In this document: in pieces, positions 46,032 through 57,848 of the stretch | Numbering within the stretch: the stretch's first letter is position 1 | Layout of the letters: every line of letters begins with the position of its first letter | NCBI GenBank assembly: GCA_001792895.1 | Contig: MARA01000015.1 | Coordinates: 868,001-932,000 of the forward strand | Source: Lentinus brumalis | Lineage: Eukaryota; Basidiomycota; Agaricomycetes; Polyporales; Polyporaceae | Length of the DNA: 64,000 nucleotides | Direction of reading: 5' to 3' | Made by a program: the position numbers and the translations under genes | The notes under the pieces: model-generated | Database searches by the model: none | What the model was told of the DNA's origin: nothing | Seen by the model: only the letters and a program-made list of their open reading frames with translations

Positions 46032-47332
46032 GTTGCAGAGTATGCGAAAGTGGAGGGACAAAGACGAGGGGAAGGCTAGTGACAGAAGGGGAGATTGGGC
46101 ATATATGAAGGCTGAACCAAATTTAGAGCGGTCAGTCACATGTAGACCATTCAATGCGTGGGATCGTCACTCATCATGCACGTCCCGACTCTCTGACAGG
46201 ACGCATGGAAATTTGAAACCAGGGGTCCATGTCCCCGAATATGCAATGGAGAAATTTGCCCGTACTCACTCCGGACAGGCAGACATGCATTGATGTCGGG
46301 CTTGGCGGATGTTTGTCAGGTCCCATTGTCATCGGATATCATGAAGCAGCCGCAGTACCTGGGGTACATACAGGAATGGGCGGTTCTGGTCCGTCTGGAA
46401 CTGCTGTAACGACCGGCTGCATCATCATGGGCCCTACTAGAGGTAAGTAAGTTCAGATTTGCTGCACGGTTAAGTATATCGGATCTGAAATCACTGAGCG
46501 GTGCTTACGGATTGCGACAATGAGTCCAAGTGAGGGCTCAGCCTACAGTGACACTTCATCGTTCATGTCTGAGGCGACAATTGGGCGACCACCCTGCCAT
46601 GCCAGCATTGGCAAGCTGAACCGGCTATATCTAGCGCCTAAATAAACCGAACTGGTTCGAATGGCATCTCCTCGAACTGCGCCGAGTCCCAACCTCCATT
46701 AATGTCTGGACCTCCCCTGCCATCTTGGAGCCTGGGGCTGAGAACCAGTACGTCCGCGTTGCCCTCCATAACTAGTTCGAACTCGTAACATCTCCCCTAC
46801 TATCGCAAATTGCGCCTTGGAGCTACTTATCAGCGAAAACTTACAGCACCGGGGCCCCGGCGGCCTTATTAAAGGTATCGTCTGCTTTGTATGAATGAGA
46901 CACCCTGTGTCCGAATTAAAGTTCTCTCTAGAGCACATGTCGTGCGGCGAGTTCCGCATCAGCAGCTGCTCTGCTCAAATAGATGGTAAGAAAGCACCAG
47001 TGGACCCACCGTAGCCCACCGTGCACTAACATGCGAAAGCTGACGGACGCTTCCGAATCCCAGCGCGCGACGCGAGATCTAGAAGTCATCCTTCGGCCGC
47101 CGACTTATCAGTTGCATCTTCTTCCGACGTGCCTCACCGCCGGTTGTGCGTTGTCGCGAGTCGTCCTTTGCCTCTGAATCTCTGATTGCCCATCCGAGTC
47201 TGCCTAGGAGGACCACCCCCACCGCTCAACTTCCAATCCTAGATCTCCAGCTACTGAACGGCTTGTATGTATCCTCATTTGCAGCCATTGAGCAGCTTTG
47301 AACTGACTCGCGAACAAGGTGCAACTTTAGCA
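46032..47332. other. 1.3 kb without a supported gene
   Basis: Contains a TATATATG-like element near 46099-46108, about 70 bp upstream of reductase copy B, and otherwise only short frames. The F-box-like gene starts at its right end. Confidence 0.45.
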
Positions 47333-48649
47333 ATGTCAACCCCGCGCTGTCCACCGGAGCTGACAGACAAGATCATCGCCTGCGCGTGGCCTGATACGAA
47401 GACTTTGCTGAATTGCGCCTTGGTGTGTAGTAACTGGCTGCCCGCCAGCCGGATTCACCTCTTCCGCCACGTCCGTCTGGACTCCCCGGACAAGTACGAT
47501 GCTATGGTGTCACGCGTCCTGCGCTCGGACGCGCTGAGACCGTACCTCTCGTATGTCCACGGTGTGGAACTGGTCGAATCCTATTCTCCCAACCCACCCC
47601 GATCTGGATCAAATGGAATGGCGAATGCAAGCCCGTCCAAAAGGCACACTATTTGTACACGAATTCGCAGGGCACTTGCCCAACCTGACTGACCTGACCT
47701 TGTATGGGGTCATGTGGGTCTACTTCATGTCGCATCGAAGCGCATTCCTATCCTATGCCTCACTTCCATCTATCAGAGCACTGGTGCTTCGTAGATGCGT
47801 TATCCCCTCATTTCGTGACCTCTGCACTATCCTCACCACATTGCCTTTTCTCGACACGCTCAGCCTGATTTCCGTCATATGGACCGATATCTCGAGGTCT
47901 ATCGCCAAAGGAGTTCGCCGTCACACTCGTTGCCCACAAATGGCAGCGCGCCCAAACCTGTCATCTTTAACGCTTGCATACTGGGATCGCACGTGGGTTC
48001 CTGACCCAAAACTTCTGCGCCGGGCAGCCCGGCACTTCCTCACTTGGATCGCTGCATCATCGACCATGTCGTCCCTCCAAGCATTTGAGTTGGATCTAGG
48101 CCTTGTTGCCCCAGATGTATATCTGGAATTCCCGCTCTGTCTGTTGATAACGAAATTGCATGTCAGATTGTATTACCCAGGTATGTCCTCCCGCTGTCGC
48201 TTATAGCCACGGTGCAGCATGTAGGATGACTGACCCACAGCCGAACAGGGGCTTTGAAAGGCCTCTCCGCATTGTCGAATCTCAAGAGCGTGGATCTAAC
48301 GGTCTCTACCGGCATCAATGAAACCTGGGACGACATTGCTCTTGAGGTTCAGGGTCTTGAACTCCCCGGTATTGCACAGCTCCATACCCTGATCATCGAT
48401 GCTGATATATCCGACTGGGAGCCGCTGAGTAGGGCGCATGCTCTTGATACCGTCCTCCAGGGAGATCTCTTCAAAAACCTCAGAGCTGTCGTCCTCACGA
48501 TCGCGCTTTGTTCTCGGACCGGGGAGCGGCCGCAAACGTCGCAGGAACAGCTCCTCGAGACTGTCCGTCATACTCTCTCAATGACGATGGCGAGGAATAT
48601 TGTCACAGTGCGCGTTCGGAAGGGTCCCCTTTATCCGGCTCGTAAGTAG
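47333..48649 (+). CDS. F-box-like / leucine-rich-repeat protein 1
   Basis: N-terminal F-box-like motif CPPELTDKIIACAWPDTKTLLNCALVCSNWLPASR, then HLFRHVRL and a region of irregular leucine-rich blocks (LPNLTDLTLY, LPFLDTLSLI, LKSVDLTV). Basidiomycetes have large families of this type; F-box proteins recruit substrates to SCF ubiquitin ligases. Exons 47333-48180 and 48249-48649. One base too many in the C4 run at 47597-47600 breaks the frame; removing it gives 1248 nt (415 aa). A paralogue lies at 57849-59185. Confidence 0.65.
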
Positions 48650-49840
48650 TCACTCCGAGTCCGTGTTGCCAAAATCCTCAGGCTACATCATGGATGCCGG
48701 CCTCCCACCCCTCCACACACTCCCACATCTCTCTCCCGATCACTCCGTTCGACCGCGCCGAGGTCTCGCAACGGACTCATTGCCACTGGCACATACCTCT
48801 CTCCACCGTAACCGCGTATCATCGTCGCGACACCATGTGGTCCCTGGTCCACAATTAGGAGTGAAGCTTGCGGCAACGCATGCGTATACTCATTCTGTCT
48901 CATATGTTGTTCTACCCGCCTCCCATCCTCCTGCCATATCTTCCGCCTGCTAATCAAGTAGTAGATGCCTCTAGCCATCGCGCACAACGCTCGCGGTCAA
49001 ACCAGGTGGCGCCAGTCGCAACGCATCGCGACTCACGACCCGTCGCATCGACCCGGGCCGCTGTGCAACCATACTCCGCGTTTCGACGTGTACACCCCGC
49101 TGCACTCTGCTCTTCCTCAGGAATAGTATCAAACGCTCCCTCACGCGACTCTCGACGTCCCCATTGATAGCCAGTCTTCGATAACATGTTCCGTAGCCAG
49201 TCTTCAGGTCCAAAACAAAGCACCGACCAGCCAATCTCGCCGCAACCCCCCGCACTACACACGGTATCTCTGCCTAAAGCCACGAGCAAACTAGCATGCT
49301 TTCCCTCCTTCTGCTGTCTTTTTTGACCCATTCGGAGAATTGCGGCTCGAACGTAGTGAATGGAAGGATTCTTCTCTCGATGTCGCGGAACATGCATGCT
49401 TATCGAGCGTGACGGTCTGTGCCCAATACATAACACGAGTTCGAGGTGCTAGACACGATCAAAGAGCGACGAAGGATAGCTATGGATATACATGTACGAT
49501 GTACGATAAGTAGTCCGTGTTCGTAGTCCGTGATACAACAGTTCCATGAGGATATACAGCGCATATCCGAGTGTCTAGGGGTGCGAGGAGTCCGAGTCCG
49601 AGATGAGTCCGAGAATACGTGCGTAGAGCGTGGCGTGAACGTAGGGAGTTCGTAATGGGATAAAGTGGAGAGCGTGAGCGACCTGCGGCACAAAATTGGC
49701 GTCAGAATCGCGGACATCGCTATATATGTGCGCGGCGGGACGCCTCGGGTGCCCGCCGCGACTGGGGAACTGCCACGCTGCGTACCTCATCTATACTTGA
49801 TCATGACCATGAGAGTACAATCTTCGCGTCATCGTGGACC
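48650..49840. other. 1.2 kb without a supported gene
   Basis: Between the F-box gene and a convergent small secreted protein gene. Probably 3' flanks only. Confidence 0.45.
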
Positions 49841-50062
49841 TCACGGGTGCGAACGAGCACGGCGCGTGTACGAGTGCGCCTTTGGAGGAGCCGCCGGGGC
49901 ACTCGGAGCGCTGTCCTGGACGAGCGGGATCTCCGGGGCGCCCAGGCGTCCGTGTCCGTGCCCTGCTTGCAGCGAGTGGACGTCTGCCAGCGGAGCCGCT
50001 ACGGTGCTCGTAGCGAGTGCGAAGAGTGCGAGGAGGCCTGTCGTAAGGCTGCGGATCTGCAT
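49841..50062 (-). CDS. small secreted protein
   Basis: 73 aa on one exon, with a clear signal peptide MQIRSLTTGLLALFALATST, then VAAP and a short mature part rich in Ala, Pro, Gly, His and Arg (VHSLQAGHGHGRLGAPEIPLV). There are no cysteines, so it is not a hydrophobin or a disulphide-rich effector. Small secreted proteins of unknown role are common in Agaricomycetes. No family is recognised. Confidence 0.5.
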   Translation of the reverse strand: MQIRSLTTGLLALFALATSTVAAPLADVHSLQAGHGHGRLGAPEIPLVQDSAPSAPAAPPKAHSYTRRARSHP

Positions 50063-52282
50063 GATGAAGAACTGAGGGCTGAGGACTGAGGACTGGCGAT
50101 CGGAGGACAGCGACAGTGTGCGGTGGGATCTGTGAGAAGCAAATCTGATTGTCAGAGGTGTCAATGTCGACAGCATGAAGCACGGAAGACCATGCACGTA
50201 CCTAGAGAAAACACAGATGATAAGAAGGAAGAAGAAGGGGGAAAGAGGAGTGTGCCACCTGGAGTGTGTCGCGTTTATGTGCGGTGTGCGATGGGGGCGA
50301 GGCAGGGACGGGGACCCAGCGCCGAGACGGGGCAGTTCAGCGGGCTTTTTATTACGTGGCGGGTAACGACGCCCGCAAGTAAGCACTTGGCAGGTGGCAG
50401 AAGTGCGGCGGCGTCCAACGCAGAACCTACACCGGTCGCACTGGCAGCTCGGGGATGGCAGAGAGAGCAAAGCCCGGGGCGTTCGGAGGGGGCTGTGCCA
50501 TGCCGCGGTGGCGTGGGTATGGGCGCTTACTGCATTCATGCCACGGAGAACTTGAAGGAGGAGGAGGAGGAGGAGGAGGAGGAGGAGGAGGAGGAGGAGA
50601 TCATTGGATTGGCCGTCTAGTATCAGTGCTTATACAGGAAGCATAAACCGCAAAACGAAAGATTGGGATAGGTACAGCACCAGGGAAGGTCATTGGCCTG
50701 TGCCCGGAGAGAGCGTTACGGGAAACGACAGCGGAATTAGAGCCTACCACCATTGTCAGCACAACGCATCGTCTGTATAACGTTGAGTACATTTTTGACG
50801 ACCTATATACCCGCAGCGCGTCCGACAGCGAGACCGGCAATGGAGCGGCGCCTGCATTGTCTCAAAGTTCCAGCCTATGACCGCCGGGAGGAGCATGCAA
50901 CTGGGTGCGTTCCCTGTTCAGGTTACCAATTGACTGAGACTCATTATAGCGTATGTATGTCACACCGAAAGTAATCTATTGAAAGCCTTGGGAAAGGGCG
51001 AGATTGCTGTCTCACTCATCGAATATCGGCCGACGCTATAAAGACGACGCATCCGCGCACGCGAGAGACGAAGCCGGCGTGTGTTCACAGATAGACTCGT
51101 CCACCCGCTTATTATAAGACATCCGCACGGTGATACTTGCTAACCGCACGGTCAATAGTGTCAAAACGTCAGCTTCAGCGTTCTGACGGGATGACCAAGG
51201 ATAATACGCACCTAGTCACCATTATCCAATCACCAATCCATATGCTAATACTCGTACCCCACGTTGAGCATCGTCCTCCTCGCCGTCGTCCAGTGCTTCG
51301 TGCATAGCTGCACGAGGTCGCGGTTCGTATGCAACATCAGCAGATTTCGCCGCGCGCACCCACACCTCATGCGGCTGCATGTACACATCGTACAATGTAG
51401 GACGTCTCGACGAGGTTGTCCAAGTCAGGACCTCGCCGTATTCGTGGGCGTCGTTCGAGTACTTTGCGCGTATCCCTTATCCGCGCCGCGCCGCGTGCCC
51501 GATGACGAAGACCTCGCCAAGGGCGCCTCAGCAGACTATGGACAGGTCAAGGAGCATTTCGTACTCGACGAGCGGGGTAAATGGGCGCAGAAGGGTGCGG
51601 CGGGGACCATTCTGCGCACGACATATAGCTCTATCAGTGTTCGTTCGTAGCTCACCAAGTCAGCAAGAAGAGCTCTCACCCCGCATACATAGTCCATCAT
51701 GGGTTGCTTCACAAGCTTGGGCTTTACTAATCTGGTGTCCGCCTGCGTTGCAAGAACAAGGGGCCCCATCCGGTGAGTCGGCGACGGTGCCGGTCACTTC
51801 CGTGGATGGTAATTTCTCGAGCTCCATGGATCGTGCGGCACTACGCATCTTGTCCGTATCATCCTCGGGAGTGTCGGGGGCAAGCACTGGGGACCTCCGA
51901 GTTCCTGTTTCGCTGGAAAGGACGGTCTCTAGCAGAGGATACTTACTGTAGTGGAAAAAGGTCCATATCAGAGCGCGCGACCTGTTTCAAGTGTGTCGCC
52001 TCGGACTCGGGTGTCTCCCGCGAGCTGGTTCTGCAGCAAAACGCGGAACACCGAGGAGACGCGCATCCAACGTGTCAGTCACGCATTCCTTGTCACGTGC
52101 ATGTGACTGAACGCGCAGACGCTCAACGCGTCGCGAGCGGCCGCGGCTTCGATTCGCATTCAGTCCTGAGGCCCGAGCACGCAGAGTCTTGCTGATTTGT
52201 TAAAGACTTGTAAGTGGTCAAAACCAATATCGGTGGGGCTTCGAGACGGAATGGCAACGACGCTGTCTGTGCTGATCCTGAG
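50063..52282. other. 2.2-kb stretch with weak coding signals
   Basis: On the minus strand short exon-like frames occur at 51536-51887, for example MGPLVLATQADTRLVKPKLV and DGAPCSCNAGGHQISKAQA; these two overlap in different frames. They cannot be joined to a recognisable protein. A GGA run lies at 50557-50600. Promoter, untranslated or decayed sequence is likely. Confidence 0.35.
50557..50600. repeat. GGA microsatellite
   Basis: About 14 tandem GGA units. Translations of it are runs of Glu or Gly and are not taken as coding. Confidence 0.95.
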
Positions 52283-54339
52283 TCACCTGCCCATCACATA
52301 CTTATGGGACCTTCCCCCGATGATGTCCGCAAGCTGCGTGATTGGCACGGCCTCTGGAAACGCGCGAACCTTCAAACGCGTGTGAGTAGCTTGCTCGTAT
52401 GCGTATGCATACGAGATAAGCTGAAACTCCGTCCAGGCCGTCCCCATAAACGCGAGCCCAAACGGCTGGTGAGGCCCGCTTATGCGTGTCGGCTCCGCAG
52501 GCGCAAGGGGCGTGTCAGGGGGCAAGAATCCCAGCGGGACTGCAACAGCATAGTGATCAACACTAACACAAAGGGCAAGACACGTAAAGACGTACCAACC
52601 ACAATCGGGTAACCTGCGATCGCCGCGGGCATGGACGAGACGAGAGTGGGCAGCAGCAACGCGTCGAGACCGTATTGGTGCAACGTCGCGTCGATACCGT
52701 ACTTTCCACCGAGCTCTCTGTTTGCTACAATGGCGTCGTAGTATGCTTGGTCTGCACTGCTGTTCTGTGACTTGATAAATCTGCAGGGCTGACGTTGAGC
52801 GGGGAAGGAAACGGTGAGAGATACTGGCGGGACGCACTGCGATTGAGAGGTCCAGTAAGGCGGGACCAGCTCAAGATCTGCGTGGGCTTCGTTGAACGCT
52901 ATCAAGTCCGCGAGGTCCTTCACACCCGTCGGTACGTGCACCAGCTCGGAGATATACTTGTTAAGCCCATACTGTGGAACTGATCAGACCAGCAATGCTC
53001 CGTGGTATGTGCCCTGCTGACCTTCAAGTCCACAGTGGACACAATCGACTCGTTTGTCGAGACTACCAGCTCTTCATGGTTCACAAAGTCCGCTGGATCG
53101 ACGATGGTTGCGCCGAGCGCACGCATGGTGTCCAGCGACGAGTTGAACGCCGCAACGATGTGCTCGTCCAGACGGTTCCTGTAGTTGAAGAACCTCCTCG
53201 GAACCCCGAGACGGACTCCGCGCAACGCGCTGGCATTCAACGCTTTCGTGTAGTCCGGCACGACTGGTGGCTGCACCAGCGTGTAGTTATCGCGCGGGTC
53301 AGGGCCTGCTATCACGGAGAGGAGGATAGCCGCATCTGCGACTGAGCGCGTCATGGGTCCGACCGTGTCCTGGTGCTCAGAGATCGGGATGACTGCAGCA
53401 AAACGGAGTCAGCTTATATGGAAAGCTAAAGCTCATCAGTAAGGACGTACCTCCATCGCGCGACGTCAAACCCACAGTCGGCTTCACGCCCACCAAGTTG
53501 TTGAAGCTGCTCGGACACACGATCGAGCCGTCCGTCTCCGTCCCGAGTGCAGCAGCGGCCAGCCCGATCGCAGTCGCCACTCCGCTTCCTGAGCTCGACC
53601 CGCATGGGTTGCCCAACGGCACATAAGGGCTGCTCCCTTGGCCAATGCGCGCGGAGAAACCGGATGGAACGATACCGCGGGCATTCGCCCACTCGGACAT
53701 GCTCGCCTTTCCGAGTAGGATGACACCGGCTTCGCGGAGTTTGGCTGCGACGTGTGCATCGCGAGGGACGACGGAGCGGAGGAGCGCGTAGGAGCCGGCG
53801 GTCGTGTTCATACCTATACAGCAAAGGCCATGCCAGTGAGAGCCTTGCGGCACGCGTAGAGACTGTGATACCCACCTTCACTATGAAGAGTAGCTATGTT
53901 GTCTTTCAGAAGGATGGGGATCCCGTGGAGCAGACCTCGGGGTCCATTCGTCCGCCGCTCGTTGTCCAGCTCAGCTGCTTGCTGCAGTGCGCTGGGGTTC
54001 GTTTCGATTACGGCACGTAGCGCCGGACCCTTCAAGTTCACTTCCTCGATCCTCGCAAGGTAGGCCTTCCGAAAACGCGTCAGCTTGTTTCAATACGAAC
54101 ATTGAAAGAAGGATGATCACCTCGACAAGATCTACACTGGAGAATTCGCCATTTTGCAACCCGTTCTGAAGCTCAGATATCGACGCTTCGTACAGGTCTG
54201 GGAACGACCCGACCCTGTCGACCTCGGCGAGTTGGAAGGACACCTGTCCGTCGGCGTCCGCAGCCTGTATGAATAGACTGACAGTGACAGTAACCAGCGC
54301 GAGCCAGCCTAAGCCAGACACGCCCTTCTGTGCACCCAT
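52283..54339 (-). CDS. secretory-pathway amidase 1
   Basis: An amidase-signature enzyme that hydrolyses amide bonds. It starts with a hydrophobic leader (VSGLGWLALVTVTVSLFIQAA). The Ser-Ser-Lys triad is visible: Lys in HGIPILLKDNIAT, the cis-Ser in PCGSSSGSGVA and the nucleophile region in TETDGSIVCPSS. Conserved blocks VGVKPTVGLTSRDG, QDTVGPMTRSVADAA, AAIAGYPI and QPFGLAF follow. Eight or so short introns split it. The start 54339 was chosen; 54381 in the same frame is possible. Its twin lies immediately upstream at 54595-56629. Substrate unknown; many fungal relatives are acetamidase- or Glu-amidase-like. Confidence 0.85.
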
Positions 54340-54594
54340 GGCGTCGATGCACCGCGGTGGGAGAAGACAAGCTACCCGCAACTGCGCAGCTGCATCTGAG
54401 CGACCAGATCCGCGATAACGCCGGACCGGCCTTCCATGTCAAGCACACGCTGGTCGTACTTGTTAGTCAGAATTTGGCCGTCAAAAGATTTCTGCTCTCA
54501 GGGCTGCAGTCAACACGACTGGATGCACTACCTTCCCATTAAAATGACTCTTCGAGCTCAGAGTACCGTCCGACATCGTGCGAACCATTCGCAA

Positions 54595-56629
54595 TCACCT
54601 CCCAACAACATCCGCAAGCTGCGTCTTTGGGATTGCCTCTGCAAACGCAAGCTGCTTCAACCGAGTATGCGTCGCCTGCTCGTATGCAAACGCAAACGAT
54701 ACCAGGTCGAACTCGCTGAACGCCGTGCCCAGGAACGACAGTCCGAATGGCTGGTTCGGGCCGCTCTCTCGCACGGGCTCTGCGGGCGCGAGAGGCGTGT
54801 TCACGGGTAGGAATCCGAGCGGCACTGCAGAGCAGGACGAGTGAGACGCGATTCGTATAGCCGAAGGAAGCGGAAAACGAACCGGTGACTATCGGGTAGC
54901 CAGCAATGGCCGCAGGGGTTGACGAGACATCAGTCGGGAGCAAGATGGCATTGAGCTTGAACGCCTTAAGCGTGGCATCGATACCACGAGTCGCCCCAAG
55001 GTCCTTGTCAGCTGCAACGGCGTCGAAGAACGCTTGATCGACGGTGGTGTTCTCGGAGGTTATGAACCTGGACAGTCGCGACGTGTCGGTCAGAAGATGC
55101 GGTTCAGGCAGAGAATTCACGTACTGGGATTGATCAGTCCAGAATGGAGAGACGAGCTCTTCGTCCGCGTGCGCGATGTTGAACGCAATCAAGTCTGCGA
55201 GATCCTTCACTCCTGTAGGGACCTCCACTAGCTCTGAGATGTACTTATTGACATCGACCTATGGCATGTTGATATGAGCGTCCTCAAGAAGCTGGAAGAC
55301 GTCCTGGTGGTCCTGACCTTGAAATCGACATTCAGCACGATTGTCTCGTTGTTCGACGCCATAAACTCGTCGAAGTCCGGAAAGTCTGCCGGGTCCACGA
55401 TCGTCGCACCTAAAGCGCGCATCGTGGCGAGCGACGCGTTGAACGCGGCCACAACATCGCTGTTCACCCCCTCGAAGAACTTTCTCGGGGCACCGAGGCG
55501 TGTGCCCCGCAAAGCGTCCTTCTTCAATGCCTTGGTATAATCAGGGACTACTGGGGGCTGCGCGAGCGTGAAGTTGTCTCGCGGGTCGCGGCCGGCAATA
55601 ACTGACAGGATGACGGCTGCGTCCGTGACCGAGCGGGCCATCGGGCCCACTGTGTCTTGATGTTCAGAAATCGGTACCACTAAGAAGATCAAGCTGTCAG
55701 TCTTCTCGGTTACATCTCACATGGCAACCGGGCAGGGACCGTACTCACCTCCGTCTCTCGATGTCAATCCAACGGTCGGCTTGATGCCCACCAGATTGTT
55801 GAAGCTGCTCGGACACACGATCGACCCGTCCGTCTCTGAGCCCAGCGCAGCAGCCGCTAGACCTATGGCACTCCCGATCCCACTGCCCGAGCTCGAACCG
55901 CACGGGTCGCCGAGCGGGACATATGGGCTACTCGCCTGTCCACCGCGCCCGGAGAAGCCTGACGGGACGATGCCACGGAAGTTCGCCCACTCAGAGAGGT
56001 TGGCCTTTCCAAGCAGGATCGCGCCAGCTGCACGGAGTTTGGCGGCGACGTGCGCGTCGCGTGGAACAACGGAGCCCAAGAGGGCGAAAGAGCCAGCGGT
56101 CGTGTTCATACCTGGAGAAGACGTGCCGTCAGAAAGTCTGAATACACCATATACGCGGAACCATACCCTCGCTGTGCAGAGTAGCTATGTTATCCTTGAG
56201 CAAGATCGGGATACCGTGGAGCGGTCCACGTGCGCCATTTGTACGCCGTTCGGCGTCGAGCTCTGCGGCTTGCTTGAGGGCACTAGGATTCGTCTCGATG
56301 ACCGCACGCAGTGTCGGACCTTGCAGATTGACTTCATCAATACGCGCAAAGTATGCCTGTCATTGTAGTCGTAGTTAGAGTTAGACGCGTAGATACGTCG
56401 AGTCAAGAGGCCATACCTTGACAAGATCGACGCTCGTGAACTGTCCCTTTTCCAGACCAGTCTGAAGCTCGGCGATAGACGCCTCGTACAAGTCTGGGAA
56501 CGCAGCCGCTGCTGCGCCCACTGGGACACGTTCAGACTCCTGCTTGAAGCCATACCCCGCCCAAACAAGGGCGAGGATGAGCGTAAAGAGCGAGACTAAG
56601 CTCAAACGCAGTGAGAAACTTGAGGCCAT
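54595..56629 (-). CDS. secretory-pathway amidase 2
   Basis: A close paralogue of amidase 1, in tandem on the same strand. The N-terminal segment LRLSLVSLFTLILALVWAGY is a signal peptide or anchor. It keeps LHGIPILLKDNIAT, PCGSSSGSGIGSA and SETDGSIVCPSSFNN, the triad Lys and Ser residues, as well as VGIKPTVGLTSRDG and AAIAGYPIV. Same intron positions as amidase 1 where compared. Stop after TQLADVVGR. Differences such as SSPYVPLGD for SSPYVPLGN are small; duplication seems recent but not brand new. Function inferred from the signature only. Confidence 0.85.
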
Positions 56630-56683
56630 CGACGATGTCGTCAGTTGGGCTCACTCAATGGGCTTCGTTGCAATCTAGAGACT

Positions 56684-56690
56684 TATATAT
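56684..56690 (-). promoter_or_regulatory. TATA box of amidase 2
   Basis: TATATAA on the minus strand, about 55 bp upstream of the amidase 2 start codon, a typical fungal spacing. Confidence 0.5.
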
Positions 56691-57848
56691 GCAGCGGCTA
56701 CGGTTCTTATCGGACACGCGCATGCGCTCACGGGCGGGCGTGGCATGCGGTCTGACTTGTGCGGCTAAAACTGTCGACGGTCTTCCCAAGACTTGTCCCG
56801 TGATGTTGCACGCATGCTGAGAGCTACTGGGAGGCGCAAGAGTCCCTTGGGTCGGCCAAGTGCGACTTGATTCAAGAGACTGCTGCACGCACCACGGGCA
56901 TAAGTGTCGCTGGTCTCCAACTTCGGAGGCGTCTGCTGGATACATAGAATGAGATCCTTCCAGGCGAGAACGTCATCATGAATCAGCGCAGTCTCGAGAT
57001 ACGCACCTCCCATCGAAAAAGCGGTGACCGGGCCTTCCGTTCGCGGGCGGGAAGAATATCTAATGGTGACATAAACGGTCTTGTCTTGAGCGAAGGCGTA
57101 GGTACGCAGCTGAAGGGAGTGTACGTTGGATGATCATTCAAATTTGAGGGGGAGGGGGAAGTTGCCAGTAGTACGTTCATGTAGGACTCATACTCTCGTC
57201 TCTACGTACACTGAGTGTCGTGACTCAAGGCAGCTTGAGGTGACAATGAATTCGAGAAAAGTTAGTACTAGCACGAAAGGTCAGAGTGGGGAGAGGTCAT
57301 TGATTTATTTCTCGCACCAGGAAGGTCTTCGCGGCCGCCACGTGGACCGACCTATGGGCGTCAATGCGAGCTGGCAGTTCGGACTCCCTTTTCTTCAACC
57401 ACTACATGAATCCTGATCAACATGTCGATGCTAGGTTGCATTACAAGAGTGGACGTTACTTGTATTCCTCTCGAGTCTCTGCGAACAGGACGAGTCGTCG
57501 CACTCTAAAGCGTGCAGTACCGTGCTCTGGGCACCGCGCGCTACTCACTCGTGAGTTTACTATGACTTTCTAGATGTAGGTACTCCCAGTGAGCTGACGA
57601 GTGCCGGAGGCAGAGGACTTACTAGGAGCGGTGCTCATCACCGCTCAAAATCTTGCTTCCCTCGGGCCGTGAGAAGCATCCTGTGCGCCCGCCCGCCCAT
57701 GTTCACTGTGCTCGTGCTCGCAGACTCCTTCTCCTGCACTCATCAGCGACCATCTGGGGATTCCGCAAGCCCTTCGTCCAGCCACCAGGTTGTACTTCTT
57801 GTCCTATCTATATGATCGAAAAGGTTCCTTACTTGAACTTTTCCAGAC
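56691..57848. other. 1.2 kb without a supported gene
   Basis: Between the divergent amidase 2 and F-box-like gene 2. Contains both promoters; only short frames. Confidence 0.45.

Noticed and set aside
50455..50646. Open frames of poly-Glu or poly-Gly
   Set aside because: They come from a GGA microsatellite, with no other support.
51264..51951. Open frames on both strands of 51.2-52.0 kb
   Set aside because: Overlapping frames, no start or domain, and no convincing splice plan.
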